A DNA stretch of 64,000 nucleotides from UBA2334 sp049653005 (GCA_049653005.1 JBASFL010000076.1:11130-75129), one strand, 5' to 3'. Positions 35,437-51,188 are shown, numbered from the stretch's first letter. The notes: generated by a model not told the origin, from the letters alone. A program made the numbers and translations.

Positions 35437-36936
35437 ATGCCCCACCGCCACGCCCTGAGCCCCCACGACCGTGGGCTGATGTGGTTCCGCCGCGACCTGC
35501 GCACCACCGACAACGCGGCGCTCTACCACGCCCTGAAAACCTGCAAGCAGGTGTGGTGCGTGTTTGTGCTGGACCGCGCCATCCTCGACCCCCTGCCCCA
35601 CGCCGACCGGCGGGTGGAATTCATCCGCGAGAGCCTGGTGGACCTTGACCAGCAACTGCGCGACCTGGGCCAGGCCCACGGCAAAACCGATGTGCGGCTG
35701 CTGGTGGTGCACGGCGATGCAAAGGAAGAAATAGCAAACTTTGTCCGCCAGTCAAGCGCCACGGCCGTTTTTTGCAACCATGACGATGAACCCGATGCCC
35801 TGGCCCGCGACGCCCAGGTGCGCGGCCACCTGGCACACCATGGCGTGGCGCTGTACACCTTCAAAGACCACGTGATTTTTGAGCGGCAAGAGGTGCTGAC
35901 GCAGCAAGGCCGCCCGTTTGGGGTGTTCACGCCCTACAAAAACGCGTGGCTCAAGCAGCTCACCGACTTCCACCTGAAGGCCTACCCCACCCGCCGTTAC
36001 GCGGCATCGCTGGCCAACGCGCTGCCCGCCCACACACCCACCGGCGTGCCCACGCTGGCCGACATGGGGTTCGAGCCCACCAACCTGTCGGCCCTGCGCA
36101 TCCTGCCGGGCAGCACGGGGGCGGCCACGCTGCTGGAAGACTTTGTGCAGCGCATCGACCACTACCAACACGCACGCGAATTCCCGGCGGTGAAAGGCCC
36201 CAGCTACCTGGGCGTGCACCTGCGGTTTGGCACGGTGTCCATCCGCGCGCTGGCCTCGCTGGCTTATGCCTTGCACTTGCAGGGCAACAGCGGCGCCAGC
36301 ACCTGGCTGAGCGAGCTGATCTGGCGCGACTTCTACCACCAGGTACTGGCCAACCACCCCCGCGTGGTGGGGCACAGCTTCAAGCCCGAATACGACGCCA
36401 TCAAATGGGCGCACGGCAAACACGCCGACGCCCTGTTTGCCGCCTGGTGCGAAGGCCGCACCGGCTACCCGCTGGTGGACGCGGCCATGGCACAACTGAA
36501 CCAGACCGGCTACATGCACAACCGCCTGCGCATGGTGGTGGCCAGTTTTCTGTGCAAAGACCTGGGGCTGGACTGGCGCTGGGGCGAGCGCTACTTTGCC
36601 GAAAAACTCAACGACTTCGACCTGGCCGCCAACAACGGCGGCTGGCAGTGGGCCAGCTCCAGCGGGTGCGACGCGCAACCGTATTTCCGCATCTTCAACC
36701 CCACCAGCCAGAGCGAAAAGTTCGACGCCGAGGGCCGCTTCATCCGCCGCTATGTGCCCGTGCTGGCCGGGCTGACGAACAACGCCATCCACGCGCCCTG
36801 GCTGGCCAAGCCACTGGAGCTGGCCTCGGCCGGTGTGGTGCTGGGGCAGAACTACCCGCTGCCCGTGGTGGAGCACGCCACCGCCAGGTCGGAGACCTTG
36901 CTGCGTTATGGCGTGGTGAAAAAATCCCTGGAGTGA
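35437..36936 (+). CDS. phrB: Deoxyribodipyrimidine photolyase
   Basis: A 499-residue class I CPD photolyase that uses FAD and light to split cyclobutane pyrimidine dimers. The N-terminal alpha/beta antenna-binding domain starts GLMWFRRDLRTTDNAAL; the C-terminal FAD domain has HLRFGTVSIRALA, ELIWRDFYHQVL, GYPLVDAAMAQLNQTGYMHN, and RWGERYFAEKLNDFDLAANN with GGWQWASSSGCDAQPYFRIF. The Trp chain for electron transfer appears present. It is divergent from yqgE and ends 10 bases before the chpA stop. Confidence 0.95.
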   Translation: MPHRHALSPHDRGLMWFRRDLRTTDNAALYHALKTCKQVWCVFVLDRAILDPLPHADRRVEFIRESLVDLDQQLRDLGQAHGKTDVRLLVVHGDAKEEIANFVRQSSATAVFCNHDDEPDALARDAQVRGHLAHHGVALYTFKDHVIFERQEVLTQQGRPFGVFTPYKNAWLKQLTDFHLKAYPTRRYAASLANALPAHTPTGVPTLADMGFEPTNLSALRILPGSTGAATLLEDFVQRIDHYQHAREFPAVKGPSYLGVHLRFGTVSIRALASLAYALHLQGNSGASTWLSELIWRDFYHQVLANHPRVVGHSFKPEYDAIKWAHGKHADALFAAWCEGRTGYPLVDAAMAQLNQTGYMHNRLRMVVASFLCKDLGLDWRWGERYFAEKLNDFDLAANNGGWQWASSSGCDAQPYFRIFNPTSQSEKFDAEGRFIRRYVPVLAGLTNNAIHAPWLAKPLELASAGVVLGQNYPLPVVEHATARSETLLRYGVVKKSLE

Positions 36937-36946
36937 ACCAGGGCGC

Positions 36947-43063
<6,117 letters not shown>

Positions 43064-43064
43064 A

Positions 43065-45299
43065 TCAAGAAATCTTGAAACGCGCCACCGACTGACGCAG
43101 CTCTTCCGCCATGCGCGACAACTCCCGCACCTGCTGCGCGGTCGAGCGCGTGCCTTCGCCGGTTTGCTCGGTCACGGCAAAAATGTGCTGGATGTTGCTG
43201 GCCACTTCGTTGGCCGAATCGGCTTCGCGGATGGCGGAATCGGAAATCTGCTCAATCAGCAGCGCCAGGCGGCGCGACACGGCGTCGATTTCAGACAGGG
43301 CCGAACCGGCGTTGTCTGACAGGCGGGCCCCTTCGACCACACCTTGGGTGGAGCGCTCCATGGCGGCCACCGCGTCTTGGGTGTCGGTCTGAATGGCCTT
43401 CACCAGGGCCGAAATCTGGCGCGTGGCATCGGCCGAACGTTCGGCCAGCCGCTGCACCTCTTCCGCCACCACCGAGAAGCCCCGGCCCGCTTCACCGGCC
43501 GATGCGGCCTGGATGGCGGCGTTCAGCGCCAGCACGTTGGTCTGTTCGGTGATGTCTGAAATCAGCTCGGTGATTTCACCAATTTCCTGCGACGACTCAC
43601 CCAGCCGCTTGATGCGTTTTGAGGTTTCCTGGATTTGGTCCCGGATGGCGTTCATACCACCGATGGTGTCTTGCACCGCCTGCAAACCCGACTCGGCGGC
43701 CTGCAACGACACACGGGCCACCTGGGCCGATTCCTGCGCCTGGCCAGACACCTGGTTGATGCGCTGCGCCATGTCCAACACCGATTGGCCGGTTTCGCGG
43801 ATTTCGCGCAACTGCTCGGCCGATGCGGCCAGCAGCTCGGTGGAGGTGTTTTCCACCTGCGACGTGGTCTGGGCCACCCGGGTTGCCGTGTTTTGCACGT
43901 TGCCCACCAGCGAGCGGAGTTCTTCCACCGTGTAGTTCACCGAGTCGGCAATGGCCCCGGTGATGTCTTCGGTCACGGTGGCTTCCTGGGTCAGGTCACC
44001 CTCGGCCACGCTTTGCAGTTCGTTCATCAACCGCAGAATGGCCGCCTGGTTGGCATCGTTCACCCGTTTGGCCTCTTGCTCCAGGTCCACCGCGTGGAGG
44101 CGCTGGGCTTCAGCGGCCAGTTGGCGCTGGCGGCTGTCTTGCAGCTGCACAAACGCCAACCCGCCGGCACACAACAGGGCAAACAACGCGGCGCCCAACA
44201 AGGTGACCAGTTGTGCACCACCCAAGCCGGTTTGGCCCGACAAGCCCCCTTGCAGTTTCTCCAGGCCCAGACGCAAAGCCTCGCTGTCGGCCACGATGGC
44301 GGTTTGAGCTTCACGGGCGGCCACCAGGCCTTGCAGGTTGCCCAGAATGGCGCTGGCTTCGGTACGGGTGGCTTCGTAGAGTTTCAGCAACGCCTCCAGC
44401 CGCTCGCGCACTTGCGCGTCTGACGCGGCCGACAACCGCAGCTCGGGGTTGCCACTGAGCAGACCCGTGCCGATTTCCTTGAACGAATTCAAGTCCTTGC
44501 CCAGCAAAAACACGGCCTCGGGGCTGACGCCCTCCATGGTCAGGAATTCGTTGGCCGACTTGCCGATGCGCTGCGTCAACATCACCAACTGGCCCGCCGC
44601 CGACAACTCGGCCGCAGGGGCACCTTGCTGCAATTTGAGCGACGAGACGGTTTCGGCAATTTCCAGCAAATCGGACGACTGGCGGTTGATGCTGCGCAGC
44701 GCATCCCCCACCTGCATCAGGATTTTTTGCTGCGACAGCACCACCGTGGCGTTTTTCTCGGCTTTGTCCACCAGTGGGGTGAGGGCTTCCAGCTCGTCGG
44801 CGTTGCCACTGGGCAATGCCGCAATCGACATGCTGGGGTCGCCCTCTTTCAGCGCTCGCAGGGTTTTGGCCAACACGCCGCTGCTGTCGCGCACCTCATC
44901 AAACGAGGGGCCGTTGCCCACCAGGGCCTGGGACACGCTTTTCGCCAGTCGCTGCGACTGCATCAGCGCCTGACCACTGGCGGCCACCTGTTGGCTGACC
45001 TTGTCGGTTTGCCCCAGGGCCATCAGCGTGACACCGCCCAGCACCACCAAACCCACCGCCAACAACACGGCCAGTGAGCGCTGGTGCTGCGCCGCCGGTT
45101 TGCTGCCCAGCACGGGCAAACTCACCAAGGCCAGGCCTGGGTCCTCTGCCGCCATGCGGGTTTCGGCCGGATCGGCAAAACGGCCCCGCCCGCCCCCGGC
45201 CGGGGACGCGCCCAGGTCCATGGAGACGATGGAATCGTTAGGGGTGTTGAGGTCGCTTTTCTTGCGGAACAGCTGCTGGATGCGATCAAGTGCCGACAT
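43065..45299 (-). CDS. pilJ: Methyl-accepting chemotaxis protein PilJ
   Basis: A 744-residue transmembrane receptor of the twitching chemosensory system. A cytoplasmic N-terminal stretch, helix 1 near 75-97, a long helical periplasmic domain with two PilJ-type four-helix modules, helix 2 near 360-382, then a HAMP-like region and the MCP signalling domain with the hairpin tip EITELISDITEQTNVLALNA and AGRGFSVVAEEVQRLAER. It senses a surface or pilus-related signal and controls ChpA through PilI. Its stop is one base before the chpA ATG. Confidence 0.93.
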   Translation of the reverse strand: MSALDRIQQLFRKKSDLNTPNDSIVSMDLGASPAGGGRGRFADPAETRMAAEDPGLALVSLPVLGSKPAAQHQRSLAVLLAVGLVVLGGVTLMALGQTDKVSQQVAASGQALMQSQRLAKSVSQALVGNGPSFDEVRDSSGVLAKTLRALKEGDPSMSIAALPSGNADELEALTPLVDKAEKNATVVLSQQKILMQVGDALRSINRQSSDLLEIAETVSSLKLQQGAPAAELSAAGQLVMLTQRIGKSANEFLTMEGVSPEAVFLLGKDLNSFKEIGTGLLSGNPELRLSAASDAQVRERLEALLKLYEATRTEASAILGNLQGLVAAREAQTAIVADSEALRLGLEKLQGGLSGQTGLGGAQLVTLLGAALFALLCAGGLAFVQLQDSRQRQLAAEAQRLHAVDLEQEAKRVNDANQAAILRLMNELQSVAEGDLTQEATVTEDITGAIADSVNYTVEELRSLVGNVQNTATRVAQTTSQVENTSTELLAASAEQLREIRETGQSVLDMAQRINQVSGQAQESAQVARVSLQAAESGLQAVQDTIGGMNAIRDQIQETSKRIKRLGESSQEIGEITELISDITEQTNVLALNAAIQAASAGEAGRGFSVVAEEVQRLAERSADATRQISALVKAIQTDTQDAVAAMERSTQGVVEGARLSDNAGSALSEIDAVSRRLALLIEQISDSAIREADSANEVASNIQHIFAVTEQTGEGTRSTAQQVRELSRMAEELRQSVARFKIS

Positions 45300-45332
45300 G
45301 TGAAACCTTTTGAGACGGACTGTGCGCGGCGC

Positions 45333-45866
45333 TCAGGCGACCACGCTCAAAAATTCGGGCCATTCGACCAGGGCCTGCAAGTTCAACTCTTGCCACACCT
45401 CGCCACGGGCATCGGTCAGGCGCTGGGCGCACACCGGCATGTCGTCGGCCTGGCGCGGGGTCACCCCCACAAACATGCTGGCGTGGCGCAAGCCCACCAG
45501 GCGGTCCACCAGCAGCGCGGCGTTCACGCCCAAGGCACTGTTCAAGGCCACCAGCTTGGCCTCCAGTCGCTGTGCGCCACTGGGCGCAGGCGCCCCGGGC
45601 GACAACAGCCCCGCCACACTGACCACGCCCACCAGGCCACCGCGCAAAGCGGCCACGCCCACAAACCAGGGGCGGGTGTGGGGCACGGGTTGGGTGACGG
45701 GCAGGGGAAAAATTTCGCCCGCGTGCACCAGCGGCAACAGGTAACGCTGACCGCCCGCCTCAACGGCGAGCCAGGCGGCTTCGGCACCGGCTTTTTTGGC
45801 ATCGGCCAACCGGGAGGCCAAGCGCTCTTGCAGGTCCTTCAGCGATTGGCGGGTGGAGGTGGCCAT
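45333..45866 (-). CDS. pilI: CheW-like coupling protein PilI
   Basis: A 177-residue CheW-domain protein linking PilJ to ChpA. It has the CheW fold pattern AAWLAVEAGGQRYLLPLVHA, then HTRPWFVGVAALRGGLVGVV and LLVDRLVGLRHASMF. Placed between pilH and pilJ as in Pseudomonas and other beta/gamma-proteobacteria. 11 bases separate it from pilH and 33 from pilJ. Confidence 0.9.
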   Translation of the reverse strand: MATSTRQSLKDLQERLASRLADAKKAGAEAAWLAVEAGGQRYLLPLVHAGEIFPLPVTQPVPHTRPWFVGVAALRGGLVGVVSVAGLLSPGAPAPSGAQRLEAKLVALNSALGVNAALLVDRLVGLRHASMFVGVTPRQADDMPVCAQRLTDARGEVWQELNLQALVEWPEFLSVVA

Positions 45867-45877
45867 GGGTTGACCGG

Positions 45878-46243
45878 TCAGCCCAAGGCCGCGATTTTGG
45901 ACAGCAACTCTTTGCCGTCCACCGGCTTGGTGACGTAGTCACGGGCGCCTTGACGCATGCCCCACACGCGATCGGTTTCCTGGTTTTTGCTGGTGCACAT
46001 GATGATGGGCACCCCGGCATACAGGGGGTCGCGGGAGATGGCGCGGGTGAGTTGAAAACCGTTTTGCCCGGGCATGACCACGTCCATCAAGATGAGGTCG
46101 GGCTTTTGTTCGGCCAGGCGTTTGAAGGCTTCGTCGGCGCAATCGGCCGTGCGAACGGTGTAGCCGTGCTGGGTCAGCAGGTCCGACAGCACCATCAGCT
46201 CGGTTTTGGAATCATCGACGATCAGTACGTTGGCAATGGGCAT
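45878..46243 (-). CDS. pilH: Single-domain response regulator PilH
   Basis: A 121-residue CheY-like receiver with VLIVDDSKTE, phospho-acceptor in ILMDVVMPGQNGFQL and the conserved Lys in YVTKPVDGKEL. In Pseudomonas PilH counteracts PilG and favours pilus retraction or phosphate sinking. The ATG at 46243 shares one base with the pilG stop (TGATG); a TTG one codon earlier is less likely. Confidence 0.9.
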   Translation of the reverse strand: MPIANVLIVDDSKTELMVLSDLLTQHGYTVRTADCADEAFKRLAEQKPDLILMDVVMPGQNGFQLTRAISRDPLYAGVPIIMCTSKNQETDRVWGMRQGARDYVTKPVDGKELLSKIAALG

Positions 46244-46635
46244 CAAGCGCCTCCGTGGGTGGCCAAGCCATGTTGCGCCACGGCTTGGAGCAACTGGTCT
46301 TTGGTGAAGGGTTTGGTGAGGTAGTCCTGCGAGCCCACCATGCGCCCGCGCGCCTTGTCAAACACCCCGTCTTTCGACGAGAGCATGACCACAGGTGTGT
46401 CGGCAAAACGGGCGTTGCGCTTGATGATGGCGCAGGTCTGGTAGCCGTCCAGCCGGGGCATCAGGATGTCACAGAACACCAGGTGGGGCAGGTAATCGTT
46501 GATTTTGGCCAAGGCGTCAAAACCGTCTTCGGCCAACATGACATCGTGGCCACCCTGCTTGAGAAAAATTTCAGCGCTGCGGCGGATGGTGTTGCTGTCG
46601 TCCACCACCAGAATTTTGAAGGCTGTGCCGGTCAT
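46243..46635 (-). CDS. pilG: Single-domain response regulator PilG
   Basis: A 130-residue CheY-like receiver: ILVVDDSNTIRRSAE, the acceptor in VFCDILMPRLDGYQT, and Lys in YLTKPFTKDQLL. In Pseudomonas PilG promotes pilus extension and feeds adenylate cyclase signalling. 57 bases downstream of the rubredoxin gene and one base overlapping pilH. It opens the classical pilGHIJ-chpA order. Confidence 0.9.
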   Translation of the reverse strand: MTGTAFKILVVDDSNTIRRSAEIFLKQGGHDVMLAEDGFDALAKINDYLPHLVFCDILMPRLDGYQTCAIIKRNARFADTPVVMLSSKDGVFDKARGRMVGSQDYLTKPFTKDQLLQAVAQHGLATHGGA

Positions 46636-46692
46636 GGGAATGTTCCTCGACAGCGGGTGGAAAAAGGATCTGTTGGGCGCACAGGCGGCGCG

Positions 46693-46866
46693 TCAGATTT
46701 GCACCATTTCGAAATCTTCCTTGCGGGCCGCGCACTCGGGACAGACCCAATTCATGGGCACATCGGCCCACGCGGTGCCAGGGGCAATGCCGTCGTCGGG
46801 CGCGCCGGTCGCCTCATCGTAAATCCAGCCACAAATGAGGCACATCCAGGTCTTGAGATCGGTCAT
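46693..46866 (-). CDS. Rubredoxin
   Basis: A complete 57-residue rubredoxin. It has the two iron-binding knuckles CLICG (Cys9, Cys12) and CPECA (Cys42, Cys45), with WIYDEATGAPDDGIAPGTAW between them and the aromatic core residues Trp and Tyr. It carries one electron to an oxygen- or alkane-related acceptor; the partner is not in this window. It lies 57 bases upstream of pilG in the same direction and divergent from thiD, so it may be co-transcribed with the pil-chp genes or simply next to them. Found by reading the gap, being short. Confidence 0.93.
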   Translation of the reverse strand: MTDLKTWMCLICGWIYDEATGAPDDGIAPGTAWADVPMNWVCPECAARKEDFEMVQI

Positions 46867-47001
46867 GTCCAGCGATTTTCGTAGGTCTTAGAATGCGGCC
46901 CATTGTATAGACAGGCCCTGGCCGCAAACGGCTGCACCCCAGCCGGTTTGTCGCAGATCAGCAACTGGACTGGCAGCCCCAGCACCCACCCGGTTCGACG
47001 C

Positions 47002-47934
47002 ATGACGCATCCCCCCTCCCCCCCAGCCGACGACGCGTCCCCCCCAGTCGCCGAAGCCCCCCTGACCCTGCCGTGCGTGATGGCGTTCAACGCCAACGAC
47101 CCCAGCGGCGCGGGTGGCCTCGCCGCCGACCTGACCACCATTGCCTCGGCCTCGGGCTACGGCCTGCCGGTGGTCACGGGCACCTACATCCGGGACACCT
47201 CTGAAATACGCGACCACATCGCGTTTGACGAAGAGGCCGTGGACGAACAGGCCCGCTGCGCCCTGGAAGACGTGACCGTGGTGGCCTTCAAGGTGGGCTT
47301 TTTGGGCAGCCCCGACAACGTGGGCACCGTGGCCGAAATCGCCAGCGACTACCCCGAGGTGCCGCTGATCGCGTACATGGGCGATTTGTCCTGGTGGGAC
47401 GACCTGTCGCGCGACACCTACCTGGACGCGGTGGAAGAACTGCTGCTGCCCCAGACCACCGTGCTGGTGGGTAACCACAGCAGCCTGTGCCGCTGGCTGC
47501 TGCCCGAATGGGAGGCCGACAAACCGCCCGGCCCCCGCGACGTGGCCCGTGCGGCGGCCGAACACGGTGTGTCTTACACCCTGGTGACCGGCTTCAACGC
47601 CGCCGACCAGTACCTGGAAAGCCATCTCGCCACCCCTGAAACCGTGCTGGCCACCGCCCGTTACGAGCGGTTCGAGGCCACCTTCACCGGGGCGGGCGAC
47701 ACGCTGAGCGCCGCGCTGGCCGCGCTGCTGGCCGCCGGGGCCGACCTGCAAACCGCCGTGGCCGAGGCGCTGACCTACCTCGACCAGTGCCTGGACGCCG
47801 GGTTTCAACCCGGCATGGGCCACGCCGTGCCCGACCGCCTGTTCTGGGCCCACGACGAAGACGAACCCGCCGAGGGCGAAACCGACGACACGCCCGGCAC
47901 GCTCGACTTCCCGCTGGACAACACGCGGCACTGA
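47002..47934 (+). CDS. thiD: Hydroxymethylpyrimidine/phosphomethylpyrimidine kinase
   Basis: A 310-residue ribokinase-fold enzyme that phosphorylates the thiamine pyrimidine. It shows FNANDPSGAGGLAADLTTI near the start of the domain and the anion hole TGAGDTLSAALAAL near the end. The N-terminal 25 residues (Pro-rich) and the acidic tail after RLFWAHDEDEPAEGE are extensions relative to typical ThiD. The start chosen is the ATG at 47002; the open frame extends upstream to 46903 without a better start. Divergent from the rubredoxin gene. Confidence 0.9.
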   Translation: MTHPPSPPADDASPPVAEAPLTLPCVMAFNANDPSGAGGLAADLTTIASASGYGLPVVTGTYIRDTSEIRDHIAFDEEAVDEQARCALEDVTVVAFKVGFLGSPDNVGTVAEIASDYPEVPLIAYMGDLSWWDDLSRDTYLDAVEELLLPQTTVLVGNHSSLCRWLLPEWEADKPPGPRDVARAAAEHGVSYTLVTGFNAADQYLESHLATPETVLATARYERFEATFTGAGDTLSAALAALLAAGADLQTAVAEALTYLDQCLDAGFQPGMGHAVPDRLFWAHDEDEPAEGETDDTPGTLDFPLDNTRH

Positions 47935-47937
47935 GGC

Positions 47938-47997
47938 CATTTTTCAAGCTTTTCAGGCACCCAGCGCTTGACTGTATTCACAAGTTAGCTATTCATT
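47938..47997 (+). repeat. Dispersed intergenic repeat, copy 5
   Basis: Reads TTTTTCAAGCTTTTCAGGCACCC, core CAGCGCTTG, then TTCACAAGTTAGCTATTC. It fills the gap between thiD and hemL, both on the plus strand, ending eight bases before the hemL ATG. Confidence 0.8.
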
Positions 47998-48004
47998 CAG
48001 AACC

Positions 48005-49309
48005 ATGACCACATCCCCCGACCGCAACCAGCAGCTGTTTGACCGCGCCAAAGCCCTGATTCCCGGCGGCGTCAACTCCCCCGTGCGGGCCTTCAAGGCC
48101 GTGGGGGGCACACCGCGCTTTGTGCAGCGGGCACAGGGCGCGTATTTCTGGGACGCCAACGGCAAACAGCACATCGACTACATCGGTTCCTGGGGCCCCA
48201 TGATCCTGGGCCACGGCCACCCCGCGGTGGTGGAAGCGGTGCAAAAAGCGCTGCTGGAAGGCTTCAGCTTCGGGGCCCCCACCGAACGCGAGGTGGAACT
48301 GGCCGAAGAAATCGTCAAGCTGGTGCCCAGCCTGGAAATGGTGCGACTGGTCAGCTCGGGCACTGAAGCGGGCATGAGCACCATCCGCTTGGCGCGCGGG
48401 GTCACGGGCCGCAAAACCATCGTCAAATTTGAAGGCTGCTACCACGGCCACGCCGATGCGCTGCTGGTCAAGGCCGGTTCGGGCCTGGCCACCTTTGGCA
48501 ACCCCACCAGCGCCGGTGTGCCGCCCGAGGTGGTGCAGCACACGCTGGTGTTGCCCTACAACGACGTGCCCGCGCTGGAAGCCGCGTTTGCCCAACACGG
48601 CCCCGACGTGGCGTGCCTGATGATCGAGCCCATCGCGGGCAACATGAACTTTGTGCGCGCCAGTGTGCCCTTCATGACCCGCTGCCGCGAGCTGTGCACT
48701 CAACACGGCGCGCTGCTGGCGTTTGACGAGGTGATGACCGGCTTCCGTGTGGGCCTGGGCAGCGCCCAGGGCGTGTACGCCAGCCTGATTCCCGGCTTTG
48801 AGCCCGACCTGACCGTGATGGGCAAGGTCATTGGCGGCGGCATGCCGCTGGCGGCCTTTGGTGGCAAACGCGCCGTCATGGAGCAACTGGCCCCCCTGGG
48901 CGCGGTGTACCAGGCTGGCACGCTGAGCGGCAACCCGGTGGCCACGGCTTGTGGCTTGGCCACGCTGAAAGAAATCCAGAAACCCGGCTTTTTCGAGGCC
49001 CTCAGCGCCCGCACCCACAGCCTGACGGCGGGCCTGCAAGGCGCGGCCGATGCCGCCGGTGTGCCGTTTTGCACCGACAGCCAGGGTGGCATGTTTGGCT
49101 TTTTCCTGATGGACACGCTGCCGCAGAACTACGCCACGGTGATGACCACCAGCAACAGCCGCTTCAACACCTTCTTCCACGGCATGCTGGACCGTGGCGT
49201 GTACTTCGCCCCCGCGCTGTACGAGGCCGGTTTTGTGAGCGCGGCACACACCGCTGCCGACGTGCAAGCCACTGTGGACGCGGCGGCCGAGGTGTTCAAA
49301 ACCCTCTGA
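48005..49309 (+). CDS. hemL: Glutamate-1-semialdehyde 2,1-aminomutase
   Basis: A 434-residue PLP enzyme giving 5-aminolevulinate in the C5 pathway of haem and other tetrapyrroles. Motifs include IPGGVNSPVRAF, GSWGPMILGHGHP, SSGTEAGMSTIRLARG, FEGCYHGHADALL, LLAFDEVMTGFRVG and TVMGKVIGGGMPLAAFGG, the last with the PLP-binding Lys. Length is normal. Its leader contains a copy of the dispersed repeat directly before the start. Confidence 0.96.
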   Translation: MTTSPDRNQQLFDRAKALIPGGVNSPVRAFKAVGGTPRFVQRAQGAYFWDANGKQHIDYIGSWGPMILGHGHPAVVEAVQKALLEGFSFGAPTEREVELAEEIVKLVPSLEMVRLVSSGTEAGMSTIRLARGVTGRKTIVKFEGCYHGHADALLVKAGSGLATFGNPTSAGVPPEVVQHTLVLPYNDVPALEAAFAQHGPDVACLMIEPIAGNMNFVRASVPFMTRCRELCTQHGALLAFDEVMTGFRVGLGSAQGVYASLIPGFEPDLTVMGKVIGGGMPLAAFGGKRAVMEQLAPLGAVYQAGTLSGNPVATACGLATLKEIQKPGFFEALSARTHSLTAGLQGAADAAGVPFCTDSQGGMFGFFLMDTLPQNYATVMTTSNSRFNTFFHGMLDRGVYFAPALYEAGFVSAAHTAADVQATVDAAAEVFKTL

Positions 49310-49327
49310 CGCGGTTGAGGACCAAAG

Positions 49328-49355
49328 CCCCCCGCCTGCTTGTCAGGCCTGGGGG
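49328..49355. terminator. Hairpin between convergent hemL and HDOD genes
   Basis: CCCCC-GCCTG, loop CTTGT, CAGGC-CT-GGGGG: a stem of about ten pairs with a small bulge, placed between the hemL stop and the HDOD stop. It lacks a T run, so it is a modest candidate for a bidirectional terminator. Confidence 0.4.
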
Positions 49356-51077
49356 TCAGGCCATGGGGGTCAGGCCCCTGCGGTCCATGGCCACCAGCAG
49401 GTGGTCGCGCACCGACTTCAACAGCTTCAGCTCCGACTCGGACAACACCAAGCTGCCCGCCATCTGCCGGTCCACGTAAATGAGGCCGTGCACCGTGGCA
49501 TGGCTGGCCAGGGGCAACAGCACAAACGTGCGCGCCCCCACTTTTTGCAAAAACCACGGGGGCAGGCGCTTGGCCACCACGGGGTCGCCTGCGTCGGCCA
49601 CCAGGGCGTCTTTGGCGTTGATGCACAACACGCTGAACAAATCCTGGCTGCCCCCCAGCGGCACGTGAAAGGTCGCGGTGACCGCAGGGGCCCTCAGACC
49701 ATTGCCTGCCCGGCCTTTCAGGTCGCCGTGCACCGGGTCGCGCAGGCACACGATGACGCGCTGCAAGCTCAGGGCTTCCACCAAGTCCACCATCATCTGC
49801 TCGATGACTTCTTCCAACGGGGCGGCGGATTCTGCGGCTTCTTTCAACCCATTGAGCGCATGGGCCAGGCCCTGGGTGATGCGGTCAGGGCCCTTGAGCG
49901 CCGGGGGCTTTTTGGTCTGAAACACGATGGCGTTGGCCGACGACGTGGCCACCACGCCGTTGGCATCGGGCTTGATGCCCAGAAACTCGGCCAACGTGGC
50001 CCACTGCTCCATGGCCAGTTCGCCCAGGGCCGGCAGTGACTCCGGGTCCACACGCAACACCACGCCCAGCGATTCGCCAAACTGGCGCATGCACGCGTCG
50101 CGCGCCGCCACCAGCTCTTCGGGTTTGCCCACTTTGGGCAAAGCGTGCAGCGCCACCGACAGGTCGGACGATGCGGTGCACAGCACCCGCATGTATTCCT
50201 CGTCGCCTGGCTCGCGTTCGGGGTCACTGGGGTACTGGCAGCGCAACTGGCTGGCCAAGGCATCGGGCCAGCCCCACTGGCGGGCCACCTCGCTGCCCAG
50301 TTCTTCCAGCGTCAGGCCAATCACTTCGCGGGCCGCTTTTTGCTTGATTTCGTGGATTTGCCGGTTGCTGGGGCCGGTGGGCTTGTCTTTCACCGCCCCG
50401 GTGTGCAGCGCGGCATTCGCCTCGGCCTGGCGTTGCAGGCTGGCCACAGCGTCGTCCGCTTTCTTTTTGATGGTGCGTGCGTCTGCTGGGAAGTGCATGG
50501 CCACCAGCATTTGGCCCAGGTTCATGAACAGCGCCGTCAGGTACACCGATTCGGCGTGTTTGCGCGAATGGCACAGCTGCTGCGCCAGCAAGCCCGACAG
50601 CAGGGCCCGGCTGCACGCGTGGCGCACCGCCTCGCCGTCGCGCCCCTTGGGCACACGCTCGAACAACATGAGCGACGCGGCCAGCATGCCCACGCTTTCA
50701 AAACCCATCAGCGCCACCGCCCGCTGCATGCTGGTGATGCTGCCGCCCCCGGCAGAGCTGTAAAACGCGGCGTTGATGATGCGCAGCAGCTTGCCGGTCA
50801 AGGCCACGTCGCCCAGCACCAGGTCGGACAGCTGGTTCAGGTGCGCGCGGTCGGAACGGGTGATTTTCTGGATGGTGCCGATGGAGTCTTTGAGCGACGG
50901 GAAGTCGGCTTGCTCAGAGATGCGCATCATCAGCCGGGCCAGGGCTTTGCGCCGCCGCTCCTCCTCGTCCACCACCTCATCGCTGGCCTTGGTGGCATCG
51001 GTGGAGGGTGGGGCTGCGGCATCAACCGGCTGGGCAGTGGGGGTGGGCTCGGCGGTGGGATCGGGCACAGCGGTCAT
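49356..51077 (-). CDS. HDOD-domain signalling protein with C-terminal GAF-like domain
   Basis: A 573-residue cytoplasmic protein. After a Pro/Thr-rich N terminus comes an HDOD domain (about 50-270; LMMRISEQADFPSLKDSI, LGDVALTGKLLRIINAAFY, RAVALMGFESVGML). A second module (about 410-560) resembles a GAF domain, with VEALSLQRVIVCLRDP and FVLLPLASHATVHGLIYVD. HDOD proteins lack the HD catalytic pair and act as regulators, often linked to cyclic di-GMP and motility. The ATG at 51077 is chosen; the open frame goes further upstream in repetitive sequence. Confidence 0.87.
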   Translation of the reverse strand: MTAVPDPTAEPTPTAQPVDAAAPPSTDATKASDEVVDEEERRRKALARLMMRISEQADFPSLKDSIGTIQKITRSDRAHLNQLSDLVLGDVALTGKLLRIINAAFYSSAGGGSITSMQRAVALMGFESVGMLAASLMLFERVPKGRDGEAVRHACSRALLSGLLAQQLCHSRKHAESVYLTALFMNLGQMLVAMHFPADARTIKKKADDAVASLQRQAEANAALHTGAVKDKPTGPSNRQIHEIKQKAAREVIGLTLEELGSEVARQWGWPDALASQLRCQYPSDPEREPGDEEYMRVLCTASSDLSVALHALPKVGKPEELVAARDACMRQFGESLGVVLRVDPESLPALGELAMEQWATLAEFLGIKPDANGVVATSSANAIVFQTKKPPALKGPDRITQGLAHALNGLKEAAESAAPLEEVIEQMMVDLVEALSLQRVIVCLRDPVHGDLKGRAGNGLRAPAVTATFHVPLGGSQDLFSVLCINAKDALVADAGDPVVAKRLPPWFLQKVGARTFVLLPLASHATVHGLIYVDRQMAGSLVLSESELKLLKSVRDHLLVAMDRRGLTPMA

Positions 51078-51188
51078 GGCCCCATGGTATTGCAAGGCTG
51101 CCGCAACCACCCCCCTGGCAAACACCCAGCAAGGCACCAAAATACTCCCAAGGGTACACTTGACCCACCGCCACCTCCACACCCCTTT

